Shown one piece after another: positions 23,601-29,907 of a DNA stretch of 64,000 bases. Within the stretch, counting starts at the first letter, position 1. Every line of letters starts with the position of its first letter. This DNA is from Lumbricus terrestris. Lineage: Eukaryota; Annelida; Clitellata; Crassiclitellata; Lumbricidae. The notes beneath the pieces were generated by a model. The model searched no databases. It had not been told where the DNA came from and was given only the letters and a program-made list of their open reading frames with translations. The stretch covers positions 7,614,597-7,678,596 of the forward strand of contig OX457040.1 in NCBI GenBank assembly GCA_949752735.1, read 5' to 3'. A program made the translations under genes and the position numbers.

Positions 23601-24587
23601 TCGATAATGTTTAGTCTAGGACTATAGTCCTATAGAGAAGAAGAATGATGAAAAGAATGCGAAGAAGAATTGTAAGAAGAATGTGAGGAGGAATGCAAAG
23701 AGAATTGGTAACCTAAGAGCAATGTGTGGAAGAAGAACAGGTCGGCTCGAATACAATTCTATAGTTTCTATAGCCTATTGAAATATGAATAAGCATCATT
23801 TAATTTTGCTAAATGTTTCCGGGGGACGAAATCACCGCGAGTATCCTACTTACCCAGTATCCGAGGCTGCTACGAAACTATAGCCTATGTCGACCGTACA
23901 TTGTCTCAAGTTCTCTCAACCCTGCTCATTTTTAAATGAATATTATTATTCACCGGATGAGATATTTTACCACAATTGACAGTTTGAATGGGCGCCACCT
24001 CATTTAAAGAAAGCTAGGCTATAACACTATTTATAAGGTCTTCGGGCCGCAATATAGTCCGAGATCTAAATCCCATCATCGGAGGGTAGGCTACACCGCA
24101 ATGCGCTCTAGTGCGAAGAAATTAATATATTTTTTAAAACCAAAAGGTGCCCTTTTAAAAAGATGTCAATGTCCCAAGTGCAAGTGTCCCACTTAATTAG
24201 TTCTTACCCATCTCTGCGTGCGCCCATGCTACAGCCTGAGGTTCACATAATCTGAAATAACCCTAGAAAGAGGACCCTATCCGCAAGCTTTCTAACATGA
24301 AAGTGCATGATATAATATTATATGCAATAAATTATTATGTGCCCTCTAATTATCAATGCTAATGCAGGTAACTGGACATATAAAAGTGTTGCTTGTGCCT
24401 TGTAGGTCTGGTCCTGCGTATCCCAATCTATGACCAACCAAAAGCACAGCAGATCTTCGACGATTCTTCCTATTGGCTGTTACCAGACGAAGGTTTCCCC
24501 GGCAACCACGAGCCAATCGAAATACACCACGACAAGACCGAGACAGCATTGCCTTCTGATGAACGCGACAAGACCGAGAATGCCTAG
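5694..24587 (+). CDS. Rh family ammonium transporter, copy A (9 exons, complete)
   Basis: Ammonia/ammonium channel of the Rh (RHAG/RHBG/RHCG) family, a plasma membrane protein with about 12 transmembrane helices. Exons: 5694-5892, 15398-15587, 15903-16053, 16852-16999, 20722-20882, 21628-21765, 22280-22413, 23313-23428, 24406-24587. All introns are GT-AG and the phases join to 1419 nt (472 residues), normal for the family. The pore residues known from RhCG are all present: gate Phe136 and Phe241, Asp183, twin histidines His191 ([11 protein letters not shown]) and His348 (NNLHGLPG). An N-glycosylation sequon (Asn41-Ala-Thr) lies in the first extracellular loop, where Rh glycoproteins carry their sugar. 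The start is the first ATG in frame before the hydrophobic helix [12 protein letters not shown]. Intron 1 (9.5 kb) is packed with transposons. Copy B lies downstream in the same direction. Subfamily (B-, C- or invertebrate-specific) is not assigned. Confidence 0.95.
5893..8248. other. Rh copy A intron 1, left part
   Basis: No exon. A stretch near 6027-6070 (GGTGTCAGGAAGGGCATCCG) resembles the 3' end of RTE-type LINEs. CATA-rich runs lie at 6370-6630. LINE-like 3' tails lie at 7320-7368 (GATT)n and, inverted, at 7733-7760 (TTCAA)n. A short block at 7570-7612 (GTCGCCCTCCT...CAGGCTTGGGACTGG) recurs near 37085 and 39430 and marks another dispersed repeat. Confidence 0.5.
8249..8913. repeat. Polypurine tract with (GAGGGA)n core
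   Basis: About 660 bases almost wholly A and G on the plus strand. The centre is GAGGGA hexamers (about 8455-8740) and then GAGGCA hexamers (8742-8783). Arg/Glu, Gly/Glu and Ser/Pro frames here are artefacts. Confidence 0.95.
8914..9758. other. Rh copy A intron 1, no recognised feature
   Basis: Single-copy-looking sequence. I see no exon, element end or repeat. Confidence 0.4.
9759..10108. mobile_element. 350-bp MITE with CATGGGCGGAG ends
   Basis: Inverted ends CATGGGCGGAGTTT and AAACTCCGCCCATG are flanked by AATATATG (9751-9758) and AATATGTG (10109-10116), an 8-bp TSD with one mismatch. Inside are repeats of GGTCATCAACTTTTTGG and a G-rich strand bias. Same family as 10520-11063, 28971-29432 and 29503-32126. 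Confidence 0.8.
10109..10519. other. Intron 1 spacer with a dispersed repeat
   Basis: Sequence around 10400-10490 (AAACATGGGTATTTTTCATAG, GTTTCACTTTTTGTC) reappears in reverse orientation near 17325-17400, so both are copies of one unnamed repeat. Confidence 0.5.
10520..11063. mobile_element. MITE with CATGGGCGGAGACTTG ends
   Basis: Left end ATGGGCGGAGACTTG at 10521, right end CAAGTCTCCGCCCATG at 11048-11063. AGTGCCCC occurs on both sides (10513-10520 and 11064-11071), the last C at left being shared with the element. A GATGACT-A-run-ATCATC hairpin motif lies at 10883-10902. Confidence 0.75.
11064..12012. other. Rh copy A intron 1, no recognised feature
   Basis: No exon or element boundary found. 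Pyrimidine-rich CTCTGTCTC stretch at 11887-11930 leads into the dinucleotide run that follows. Confidence 0.4.
12013..12182. repeat. Alternating CA/CG dinucleotide tract
   Basis: About 170 bases of alternating pyrimidine-purine: ACGCGCGCGCGC followed by long CA runs with CG steps. Such a tract can adopt Z-DNA. Cys-Val and His-Thr frames are artefacts. Confidence 0.95.
12413..14595. mobile_element. 2183-bp foldback / Mutator-like element, 9-bp TSD
   Basis: Two near-perfect inverted arms of about 809 bases (12413-13221 and 13787-14595) flank a 565-base centre. The ends are TAGGGTTGTCCAG and CTGGACAGCCCTA. A 9-bp duplication ATGGTCCAT borders both (12404-12412 and 14596-14604). Long terminal inverted repeats plus a 9-bp TSD fit Mutator-like or foldback elements. 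The centre encodes no intact transposase. A short frame at its right edge ([19 protein letters not shown]...) looks like a remnant of a coding sequence. Arms contain CGTCATTTATGGACGG hairpins. Confidence 0.85.
14625..14682. repeat. (GT)n microsatellite
   Basis: GT dinucleotide run directly beside the right end of the foldback element. Confidence 0.95.
14690..15397. other. End of Rh copy A intron 1 with a LINE fragment
   Basis: Around 15085-15290 plus-strand codons resemble the degenerate C-terminal end of a LINE polymerase ([13 protein letters not shown]). A (GATT)n tail occurs at 14928-14950. The acceptor for exon 2 is TGTGGTTGCAG. Confidence 0.45.
15398..15587 (+). CDS. Rh copy A exon 2
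   Basis: Codes [19 protein letters not shown] and [20 protein letters not shown], two transmembrane helices of the Rh fold. Same length (190) and phases as copy B exon 2. The codon completed across the acceptor gives Phe where copy B gives Ser. Confidence 0.95.
15588..15902. other. Rh copy A intron 2
   Basis: Short intron (GTAGGG...ATGCAG). The last 65 bases (TTGTCTTGATAACAATGAAG) match a repeated motif in the much longer intron 2 of copy B. Confidence 0.6.
15903..16053 (+). CDS. Rh copy A exon 3
   Basis: Codes [21 protein letters not shown] and the following helix [15 protein letters not shown]. Contains Phe136, the equivalent of the RhCG Phe130 gate. Only three bases differ from copy B exon 3 over 151. 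Confidence 0.95.
16054..16540. other. Rh copy A intron 3, left part
   Basis: Starts GTATAGGCCTAAGTC as in copy B. Contains TTCTT-rich runs. Nothing else recognised. Confidence 0.45.
16541..16851 (-). mobile_element. CR1/L2-type LINE 3' fragment
   Basis: Minus strand frame 16593-16781 reads [21 protein letters not shown] and ends [11 protein letters not shown], the same terminal block as at 1061-1498. The 3' tail (TTCATTCATTCG) lies at 16548-16563. Confidence 0.8.
16852..16999 (+). CDS. Rh copy A exon 4
   Basis: Codes [19 protein letters not shown] with Asp183 and pore His191, then the conserved [13 protein letters not shown]. Donor splits the Gly codon (G|GTTAGA). Confidence 0.95.
17000..17789. 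other. Rh copy A intron 4, left part
   Basis: No exon. 17290-17420 is an inverted copy of the dispersed repeat near 10400-10490. Confidence 0.45.
17790..19419. mobile_element. hAT-type element with CATAGGCGTAGG ends, TSD ctcagaaa
   Basis: Left end CATAGGCGTAGGGGAC and right end GTCTCCTACGCCTATG are bordered by the exact 8-bp repeat CTCAGAAA (17782-17789 and 19420-19427). 1630 bp, no transposase. It carries a nested LINE piece and about three 140-base tandem units (GCTACCGTGAATTCAGAA near 18903, 19040, 19183). Confidence 0.85.
18140..18660 (-). mobile_element. LINE fragment nested in the hAT-type element
   Basis: Minus-strand codons 18446-18634 read [19 protein letters not shown], a reverse transcriptase C-terminal block. 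The plus-strand flank GAACCGTTCAGAGGCGCTCC is the 3' end side of the same LINE superfamily. Confidence 0.65.
19523..20674. mobile_element. hAT-type element with CAGGGCCTACTA ends, TSD gttggaga
   Basis: Ends CAGGGCCTACTATCC and TACGCCATGGG inverted (right end GTAGTAGGCCCTG). The exact 8-bp repeat GTTGGAGA flanks it (19515-19522, 20675-20682). 1152 bp, non-coding. It sits only 47 bases upstream of exon 5. Confidence 0.85.
20722..20882 (+). CDS. Rh copy A exon 5
   Basis: Codes [14 protein letters not shown] (gate Phe241) and the helix [17 protein letters not shown]. Differs from copy B at two bases, both in one codon (Thr against Val). Confidence 0.95.
20883..21192. other. Rh copy A intron 5, left part
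   Basis: AT-rich with TTTAATC/TCTAATC motifs. No exon or element end recognised. Confidence 0.4.
21193..21428 (-). mobile_element. tRNA-derived SINE, family 1
   Basis: Minus strand: A-box-like GGTGGCGTAGTGG, B box GGTTCGAATTC, body, then the tail GTCGGGAGCGCCTCTGAG shared with the LINE 3' end. Matches the copy at 25806-26035. Confidence 0.8.
21628..21765 (+). CDS. Rh copy A exon 6
   Basis: Codes [20 protein letters not shown] and the next helix pair. 138 nt, phase 0 at both ends. [13 protein letters not shown] is a hallmark stretch of Rh proteins. Confidence 0.95.
21766..22279. other. Rh copy A intron 6
   Basis: Tract of short ACCTTACC/TACTC repeats. Nothing coding. Ends TTTGATTTGATT...CCCTGTTTAG as in copy B. 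Confidence 0.45.
22280..22413 (+). CDS. Rh copy A exon 7
   Basis: Codes [14 protein letters not shown] with pore His348 and the following glycine-rich helix. Donor AG|GTCAGA. Confidence 0.95.
22414..22845. other. Rh copy A intron 7, left part
   Basis: ATCTAATC-type short motifs and a pyrimidine-rich run from 22720. No exon. Confidence 0.45.
22846..23205. repeat. (TTCTTCGCAATC)n pyrimidine-rich minisatellite
   Basis: 12-base unit TTCTTCGCAATC repeated at 22910-22990, then diverged TTCTTC-containing copies to 23205. It lies about 110 bases before exon 8. A purine-rich complementary block lies after that exon (23627-23715). Confidence 0.9.
23313..23428 (+). CDS. Rh copy A exon 8
   Basis: Codes [20 protein letters not shown] and the last helix [19 protein letters not shown]. 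Same length as in copy B (116) but clearly more diverged than exons 3 and 5. Confidence 0.93.
23429..24405. other. Rh copy A intron 8
   Basis: Contains the purine-rich block 23627-23715 (GCGAAGAAGAATTG) complementary to the minisatellite before exon 8. The remainder shows nothing recognised. Confidence 0.5.
24406..24587 (+). CDS. Rh copy A exon 9 and stop
   Basis: Codes the cytoplasmic tail: [17 protein letters not shown], then [15 protein letters not shown] and an acidic/Lys-rich end, TAG at 24585-24587. Lacks the repeated tail of copy B. Confidence 0.93.
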
Positions 24588-25204
24588 ACATTCTAACGAA
24601 GCCACAGTCTAACGCGAAATCAGTGGGGAGGGTTGCGGAAATAGAGCCATCTTTGTTCTATGGCAGAGGTGTCAAATTTTGTAAATGGTGAGGCCGTAGC
24701 AAACGTTTTCCAGCAAGAGGCGGGTCAGAGTAGCACGGTGACCGAGGTAAATGGGTGTAGCAGCCTAGGATCCTGGGAGAGTAGGCCTAGACTATGATTC
24801 CGTCCCCAGGAAACATTTTGCAAAATTAAATGGTGCTTGTTTATATTTCAACCAGTCAAATATTATTGGGCTTAAGAAGTCTTAATTCTGACTTTCAGTA
24901 GGCCCTTTAATAGTAGGCTAGCCTAGGCTCAGTGAACATCACTTAATTAGGTTTAAAACTCATTAAGCCTTATAAAATCAGAAATTTTTACATTTTTTAA
25001 CGTTTATTCTCAAATTGTGTGGTCTTTAGGCAAAAGACTACGCGGGCCAGAAAGACACCATAGCGTAAGTGAAAAATTGCGTCACTCTGTTCCTTATGCC
25101 AAGGCGAGACGTGACACTGATTAGGCCTACCTTTTTTCATGTTTAATTTTAAAAGCTTTGCTTGTGTGCAGTAGTCATAACAGATTTCGCACTGTAGGCC
25201 TATT
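24588..25204. other. Rh copy A 3' region
   Basis: Probable 3' UTR and beyond. At 25085-25185 the block TTATGCCAAGGCGAGAC plus following T-rich sequence matches 45139-45217 downstream of copy B, marking the right end of the duplicated unit. No clear AATAAA could be assigned. Confidence 0.5.
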
Positions 25205-25597
25205 CAGTGGCGGCGCCAGAATTTCATTTTTTTGGGTGGGCTGAATTTGCGGGAGAAAAAGTTTCCGTTTTCAGTCGCCAAAATTTCTAAATTTCTGACG
25301 ACCTTTTTTAAAGTCATCGACCACAATCTCGAGAAAATTTTCCATAATTTCAGCCGTCAAAATTTCTGACGACCTTTTTTAAAAGTCATTTTGTCGAAAT
25401 CTTGGAAAATGGTCCTTTTTTCATATCAGCTCAAACTGTCTGCCAAACCTCGTGCGTACCTTTCGTGCGTACCTTTACAGTTCTTGGGGGGGGGGTGGGG
25501 CTAAAGGGGGTTAATCGTGGAAATTTTTAATTTTTACATTGGAAAAAATGGTTCGACTTTTTAAGGGGGGCTTAGCCCCTCCCTAGCGCCGCTACTG
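25205..25597. mobile_element. MITE with CAGTGGCGGCGC ends
   Basis: Ends CAGTGGCGGCGCCAG and CTAGCGCCGCTACTG. On the right follows ACTGTATT (25598-25605); on the left stands ACTGTA-GGCCTA-TT (25191-25204), the same 8-mer interrupted by six bases. Inside are GACGAC...T-run...GTCATC hairpins and a G-run. hAT-type by ends and TSD length. Confidence 0.75.
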
Positions 25598-25753
25598 ACT
25601 GTATTAAGAGTTGCTAATTAATTATGGAAGACGACTAAAATAATTCTTTAGTACAGCGACATCTAACAACAACAAATGGATGGGGATAGGCTACTATAAT
25701 TATTTATGTGCATTGAAGCGCTTATACTTATAGACAAACACACGTACAGTCGA

Positions 25754-25755
<2 letters not shown>

Positions 25756-25798
<43 letters not shown>

Positions 25799-25800
25799 GA
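25756..25800. repeat. (GACA)n microsatellite
   Basis: About eleven GACA units. Confidence 0.95.
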
Positions 25801-25805
25801 CATAT

Positions 25806-26035
25806 TGTCGGGCGCGGTGGTGTAGTGGGTACACTACGTTCGTTGCCTTAATTGCAGCCGGAGTTTGCAGGTTCGATTCCACCTCCAGTCACCGCGTAGG
25901 AACATTGGGCAAGTCCTTCGCTCGCAATTGCTCAGCGCTTTGGCGTGAAACTCCGATGCAATGTCCGCGCTGCAGTCGGGAGCGCCTCTGAGTAGTGAGC
26001 TTGAAGGTGCGCTATAACAAGTGCACATACAAAAA
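25806..26035 (+). mobile_element. tRNA-derived SINE, family 1 (best copy)
   Basis: A box region GCGGTGGTGTAGTGGGTAC and a perfect B box GGTTCGATTCC spaced as in a tRNA, then a conserved body (CTCGCAATTGCTCAGCGC) and the tail GGGAGCGCCTCTGAGTAG...GGTGCGCTATAAC shared with the CR1/L2-type LINE. The common tail suggests mobilisation by that LINE. Confidence 0.88.
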
Positions 26036-26204
26036 ATGCAGAGGGTGTAACAGTTGACCAGAGTCAATATAGAGGCATTCAAGTTGACATTTAGCTTATC
26101 TGGATATTCAATTATGACTTAGCCTACATTCGTATAATAATAGCATAGGCCTATATTTAGTTTAGAGTTTAGACCTAAAGTCACCTAATCAATAATAATA
26201 ATAA

Positions 26205-26891
26205 TGTAACGCCCGCCCCTATCGGCCTCCCCGGAGTCGCCACTTCCGGATCCTCGCTCGATGGGACCGCGTGCTGCTGTGGACGAGCTCTAGAGATAGA
26301 GGGAGGACAGGAGGAGGTGACTTCGGGGTTCGAATCCCAACGATGGAAAGGCGGCCAGTTATTTCGACTGCCGAAATCCCTATATGAAATTGGCGGCCTA
26401 CTAGCCAATCTATCACTTCTTCGCAATATACCAGGGTGTGCGAAATCTTTAGGCCTAGCACCCAAAGTTTCTTCCAGGCCGATGGTCGAGTGGTATGGCA
26501 CGTCCGCAGTGGTTATAGCGGTGGACCTCAGTCCAGAGTTCGAATCCACAGCAGGCTTAGGTACCGGCGATGCCTCTAGCCTTTCCAAGCGTGATACAAC
26601 TTCCGTCAGCGCTTCCCTGACATTATCTCTTACAGCCGAGATCTCTTCTCTTACATTTGATTGCACCGTGGAAATAGCATCGCTAACATTGAATTCTACC
26701 ATGGAAATCGCCTCTTGCATGTCTCTAGCATTAGTCTGAATGGCTTCATGAGTAGACCTAGCATTAGTTTGAATGGCCTCGAGCAATATCTCCATAGAAG
26801 AAGGGGGCCTAGAGGGCTGAGCAGGAGTGACTGGCCTAGACTCCTCCATAGCGCTATAGAAATGACTTCTATCTTTATAGCTCACAATCAA
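26205..26891 (-). CDS. gag-like coiled-coil frame, unrecognised
   Basis: Open frame of up to about 230 residues on the minus strand, perhaps starting at the inner Met of MEESRPVTPAQPSRPP. A Pro/Ser-rich start is followed by heptad-like repeats (AIQTNARSTHEAIQTNARDM; EEISAVRDNVREALTEVVSR) that should form a coiled coil, then an Arg/Ser/Pro-rich tail. No zinc knuckle is visible. Its place inside an LTR-like element suggests a gag N-terminus, but no named family is recognised and a non-functional frame is possible. Confidence 0.4.
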
Positions 26892-27780
26892 TCAAGTATT
26901 CAATCAACGTCAGTTGCATTCAAAGTCATCAATGATCAAAGCCAGGTGTCCTATTAATATTTCTTATTATTCACAATCAATTGAATCTTCTATTAGCATC
27001 AGTTATGTTCACAGCAATCAAACATAAAAGTCAGTAAGTTTAATTATCAGTTCCTATCCTTTGTAAAGACATTCAATGAAAATCAAATGCAACAATTCAA
27101 TGCAAACACCTATCAACCGGAGTCTGCCTAAATTAAATCCCGATTGACTCTCAAGTCCCACAGACAATTTCAGTTCAGCCCAAAATATCTAAATAACCGA
27201 TCGTATTAATTCCCCAATAAAGCGTACCTTATGTCCGAAGACAAGGGACAAAGCCGATCGTGTGCGAAGAACATCGACGAAGTCGAATTCCAAGAGAGGC
27301 GACGAAGGCACAAGCAAGGCGTCGAGTTTGAAACGCCCTAAAGGGATCAGCTAAATCCGTCGCTGATTCCACGCAATGAACAACGATTTCGGCTATGTAT
27401 CCAAGCCGTTGGAGAAAGACGCCCTTAGGCAAATAATACGAACAAACGCTTCGCAACACGATTCCGAAGAACGAGAACAGAGCGCTGACGATTCGAAGCC
27501 CACGATAAATCACTCCGTGTGACAGGGCGTAGAATGGCCTTGACAAGTAATCCAGGAGTAGATCCAATGCGAAAGCGCAGGCAAAACTCGCCACGACGCT
27601 GATTTATTTCTCGCAATAAACTAACTCTTTTATTAAATCGACTCCATGTCGAGAGAGAATGAATCGACAACAACGACGCAGAAGACTAGTGTAAGCGGCG
27701 CTTTATCCTGGCCAAACTTCACTAACTCGATCGAGCCTAAGACTACCAAAAGCCGCAATACATCCAATTGCCTTGAGATC

Positions 27781-27910
27781 CTGTGCGCAACTCTCGATAC
27801 ATCCGCTGTCCTTGCAATCCTGTGCGCAACTCTCGATACATCCGCTGTCCTTGCAATCCTGTGCGCAACTCTCGATACATCCGCTGTCTTTGAAATCCTG
27901 TGCGCAACTG
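27781..27910. repeat. 39-base tandem repeat in the LTR-like element
   Basis: Unit beginning CTGTGCGCAACTCTCGATAC starts at 27781, 27820, 27859 and 27898 (last partial). Confidence 0.9.
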
Positions 27911-28601
27911 AGCCTCTCAGCGTTGCGCTGCTCTTTTATTACTGCCTGACAAGGAGAGCGTCCCCCTTTCTGCGCATGACCAGCAAGCGAGCCGCGCGCG
28001 CAAACCCAGCAGCAACGCAGCTGTTTCAAGGCGGCAAGAATTAGCTGCCAGCTGCGGCCTTCCGTGTATGTCTGTCGTCGGTCTGTAGCTCACTGTCTTT
28101 CTCCCTCTATCTCTCTTTCTGAAAAGCGCCCTCAGACGTGAGATCACGTAACCTCAAATGCACTAATTCAACCTGAGGAAGCAGAGAGCTATTAACACAT
28201 ACACAGGCCAGCACGTCCTCTTCAGTGCGTCTCTTTGTCTGTCTGACTGTATGGCTCGCTCACTCTATCCGTCGGACCACCGCCGAGAACCGTGCGAAAG
28301 ATGAATTACCCTCATCGACTGCAAGCGGCATGGCCTTTGAAGACAGCCACCGACGATCGACTAGATCGTGCGAAAATATACCAATTAATGACACAGCAGC
28401 GGCTGCTGCCTAGACAGGCGGTCGCGGTGACCCGTGTCAAACACGCATCAACATTAAAATCTAGGTCACACGAAGCACCGAAAGAAAACCATATATATAT
28501 ATATCAGATCTCTGAAACCGATCAAAAATTAAATAAAATAATAATATAATAATATTATCGACCAGAAACCTGTAGCGTAGTCATACGTCGCTACAATAAT
28601 A

Positions 28602-28602
<1 letters not shown>

Positions 28603-28639
<37 letters not shown>

Positions 28640-28640
28640 A
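28603..28640. repeat. (GAT)n microsatellite
   Basis: GAT run with AATAA flanks next to the LTR-like element. Confidence 0.9.
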
Positions 28641-28759
28641 ATAATAAAAAATAATTTCTTCATTACTCCACTCTGACAAACGCAGTATGATTAGGCCTAG
28701 GCCCTACATCAAACGATTTTAACTAACCTCGATCTTAACTAGGCCTTCTAAAAGAAGAG

Positions 28760-28918
28760 ACAACCTTCAATAGTCTACACAGCGCTATAATTGTAGCCTA
28801 CAAAGCACGTCCAGGTGCCTAGGTAATATCCTACGGGGGGGGGGGCGGGAATCGAACTCAGTTCCGCTGATCTCCATGCCAGTGTGTTATCCAATGGACC
28901 ATCGGGTAACCTCACGCT
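28760..28918 (-). mobile_element. tRNA-derived SINE, family 2, partial
   Basis: Minus strand: GATGGTCCATTGGATAACAC (A box region), GAGTTCGATTCCCGC (B box), then GTGCTTTGTAGGCTAC. It looks tRNA-like but the T-stem does not pair, so it is not a functional tRNA gene. Related copies: 47050-47385, 47735-47995 and 48215-48300. Confidence 0.7.
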
Positions 28919-28970
28919 CTCTGTTCCCTCCCAAAGTCATTACATAGGCCCTATTATAATCTACCATTCC

Positions 28971-29432
28971 CATGGGCGGAGACCTAGGGGGGGACAGGGG
29001 GGACGGTCCCCCCAATAAAGGTGTTGGGGGGACGGCCCATGCATTTGTCCCCCCCAATGTTTGAGCGTCAAGACTTTTTCGGCGGCGAAAATGTATGCGA
29101 AAATAGAAATATTTTGGCGAGATTTGGCCCGGATGACTAAAAAAAAAAAAAAAAAAGTCATCAACTTTTTTGGCGGCGAAAATAGAAATATTTCGGCGAG
29201 ATTTGGCCCGGATGACTAAAAAAAAAAAAAAGGTCATCAACTTTTTTGGCGGCGAAAATAGAAATATTTCGGCGAGATTTGGCCCGGATGACTAAAAAAA
29301 AAAAAAAGGTCATCAACTTTTTGGCGGCGAAAATAGAATTTTTTTCACAGATTTCGCCGGTCGTCAGAAATTTTTAGGAAAATCTCGCGTCTTTCCGTCC
29401 CCCCCAATTCTCGGCCCAGGTCTCAGCCTATG
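28971..29432. mobile_element. MITE with CATGGGCGGAGACCTAG ends, TSD accattcc
   Basis: Exact 8-bp duplication ACCATTCC (28963-28970, 29433-29440). Left end CATGGGCGGAGACC, right end GGTCTCAGCCTATG. Inside, a unit of about 75 bases with GATGACT, an A-run and GTCATCAACTTTTTTGG is repeated three times. 462 bp, non-coding. Confidence 0.9.
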
Positions 29433-29907
29433 ACCATTCCCCCTCCTGATTTTACATGGCAGGCCAAGAACGATAAAAATTTCATCCCACATGTGTCTTA
29501 CGCACGGGCGGAGACCTAGGGGGGGGACAGGGGGGACGGTCCCCCCAATGAAAGTGTTAGGGGGGGACGGCCCATGCATTTGTCCCCCCCTCCCAATGTT
29601 TGAGGGTGAAGACTTTTTTTGGTGGCGAAAATAGAAAATTTCGTCAAGATTTTGGCCGGATAACTAAAAAAAGTCATCAACTTTTTTTGGTGGCGAAAAT
29701 ATCAAATTTCGTCAAGATCTTGGCCGGATAACTAAAAAAAGGTCATCAACTTTTTTTGGTGGCGAAAATATCAAATTTCGTCAAGATTTTGGCCGGATGA
29801 CTAAAAAAAAGGTCATCAACTTTTTTTGGCGGCGAAAAGAACTTTTTACCGAGATTTCGCCGGTCGTCAGATATTTTTCTGAAAATCTCGCGTCTTTCCG
29901 TCCCCCC

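Larger units (their letters stand above)
26205..28595 (-). mobile_element. LTR-retrotransposon-like element, non-autonomous or truncated
   Basis: Plus strand begins TGTAACGCC and ends CGCTACA, so TG...CA ends, between ATAAT-type flanks that are too simple to prove a TSD. Minus strand begins TGTAGCGACG and holds possible promoter motifs (AATAAAAGAG), a 39-base tandem repeat and a gag-like frame near its end. No protease, polymerase or integrase was found, and two matching LTRs could not be shown. Confidence 0.5.

Noticed and set aside
24661..24770. Left end of another hAT-type element (CAGAGGTGTCAAA)
   Set aside because: The matching right end and target duplication could not be found.
27229..28147. 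Minus-strand frames of 76-121 residues in the LTR-like element
   Set aside because: Overlap the untranslated/LTR-like part and the 39-base repeat; no recognisable gag or pol motif.
28845..28918. tRNA gene on the minus strand
   Set aside because: A and B boxes are present but the T-stem and anticodon stem do not pair; it is a SINE of family 2.
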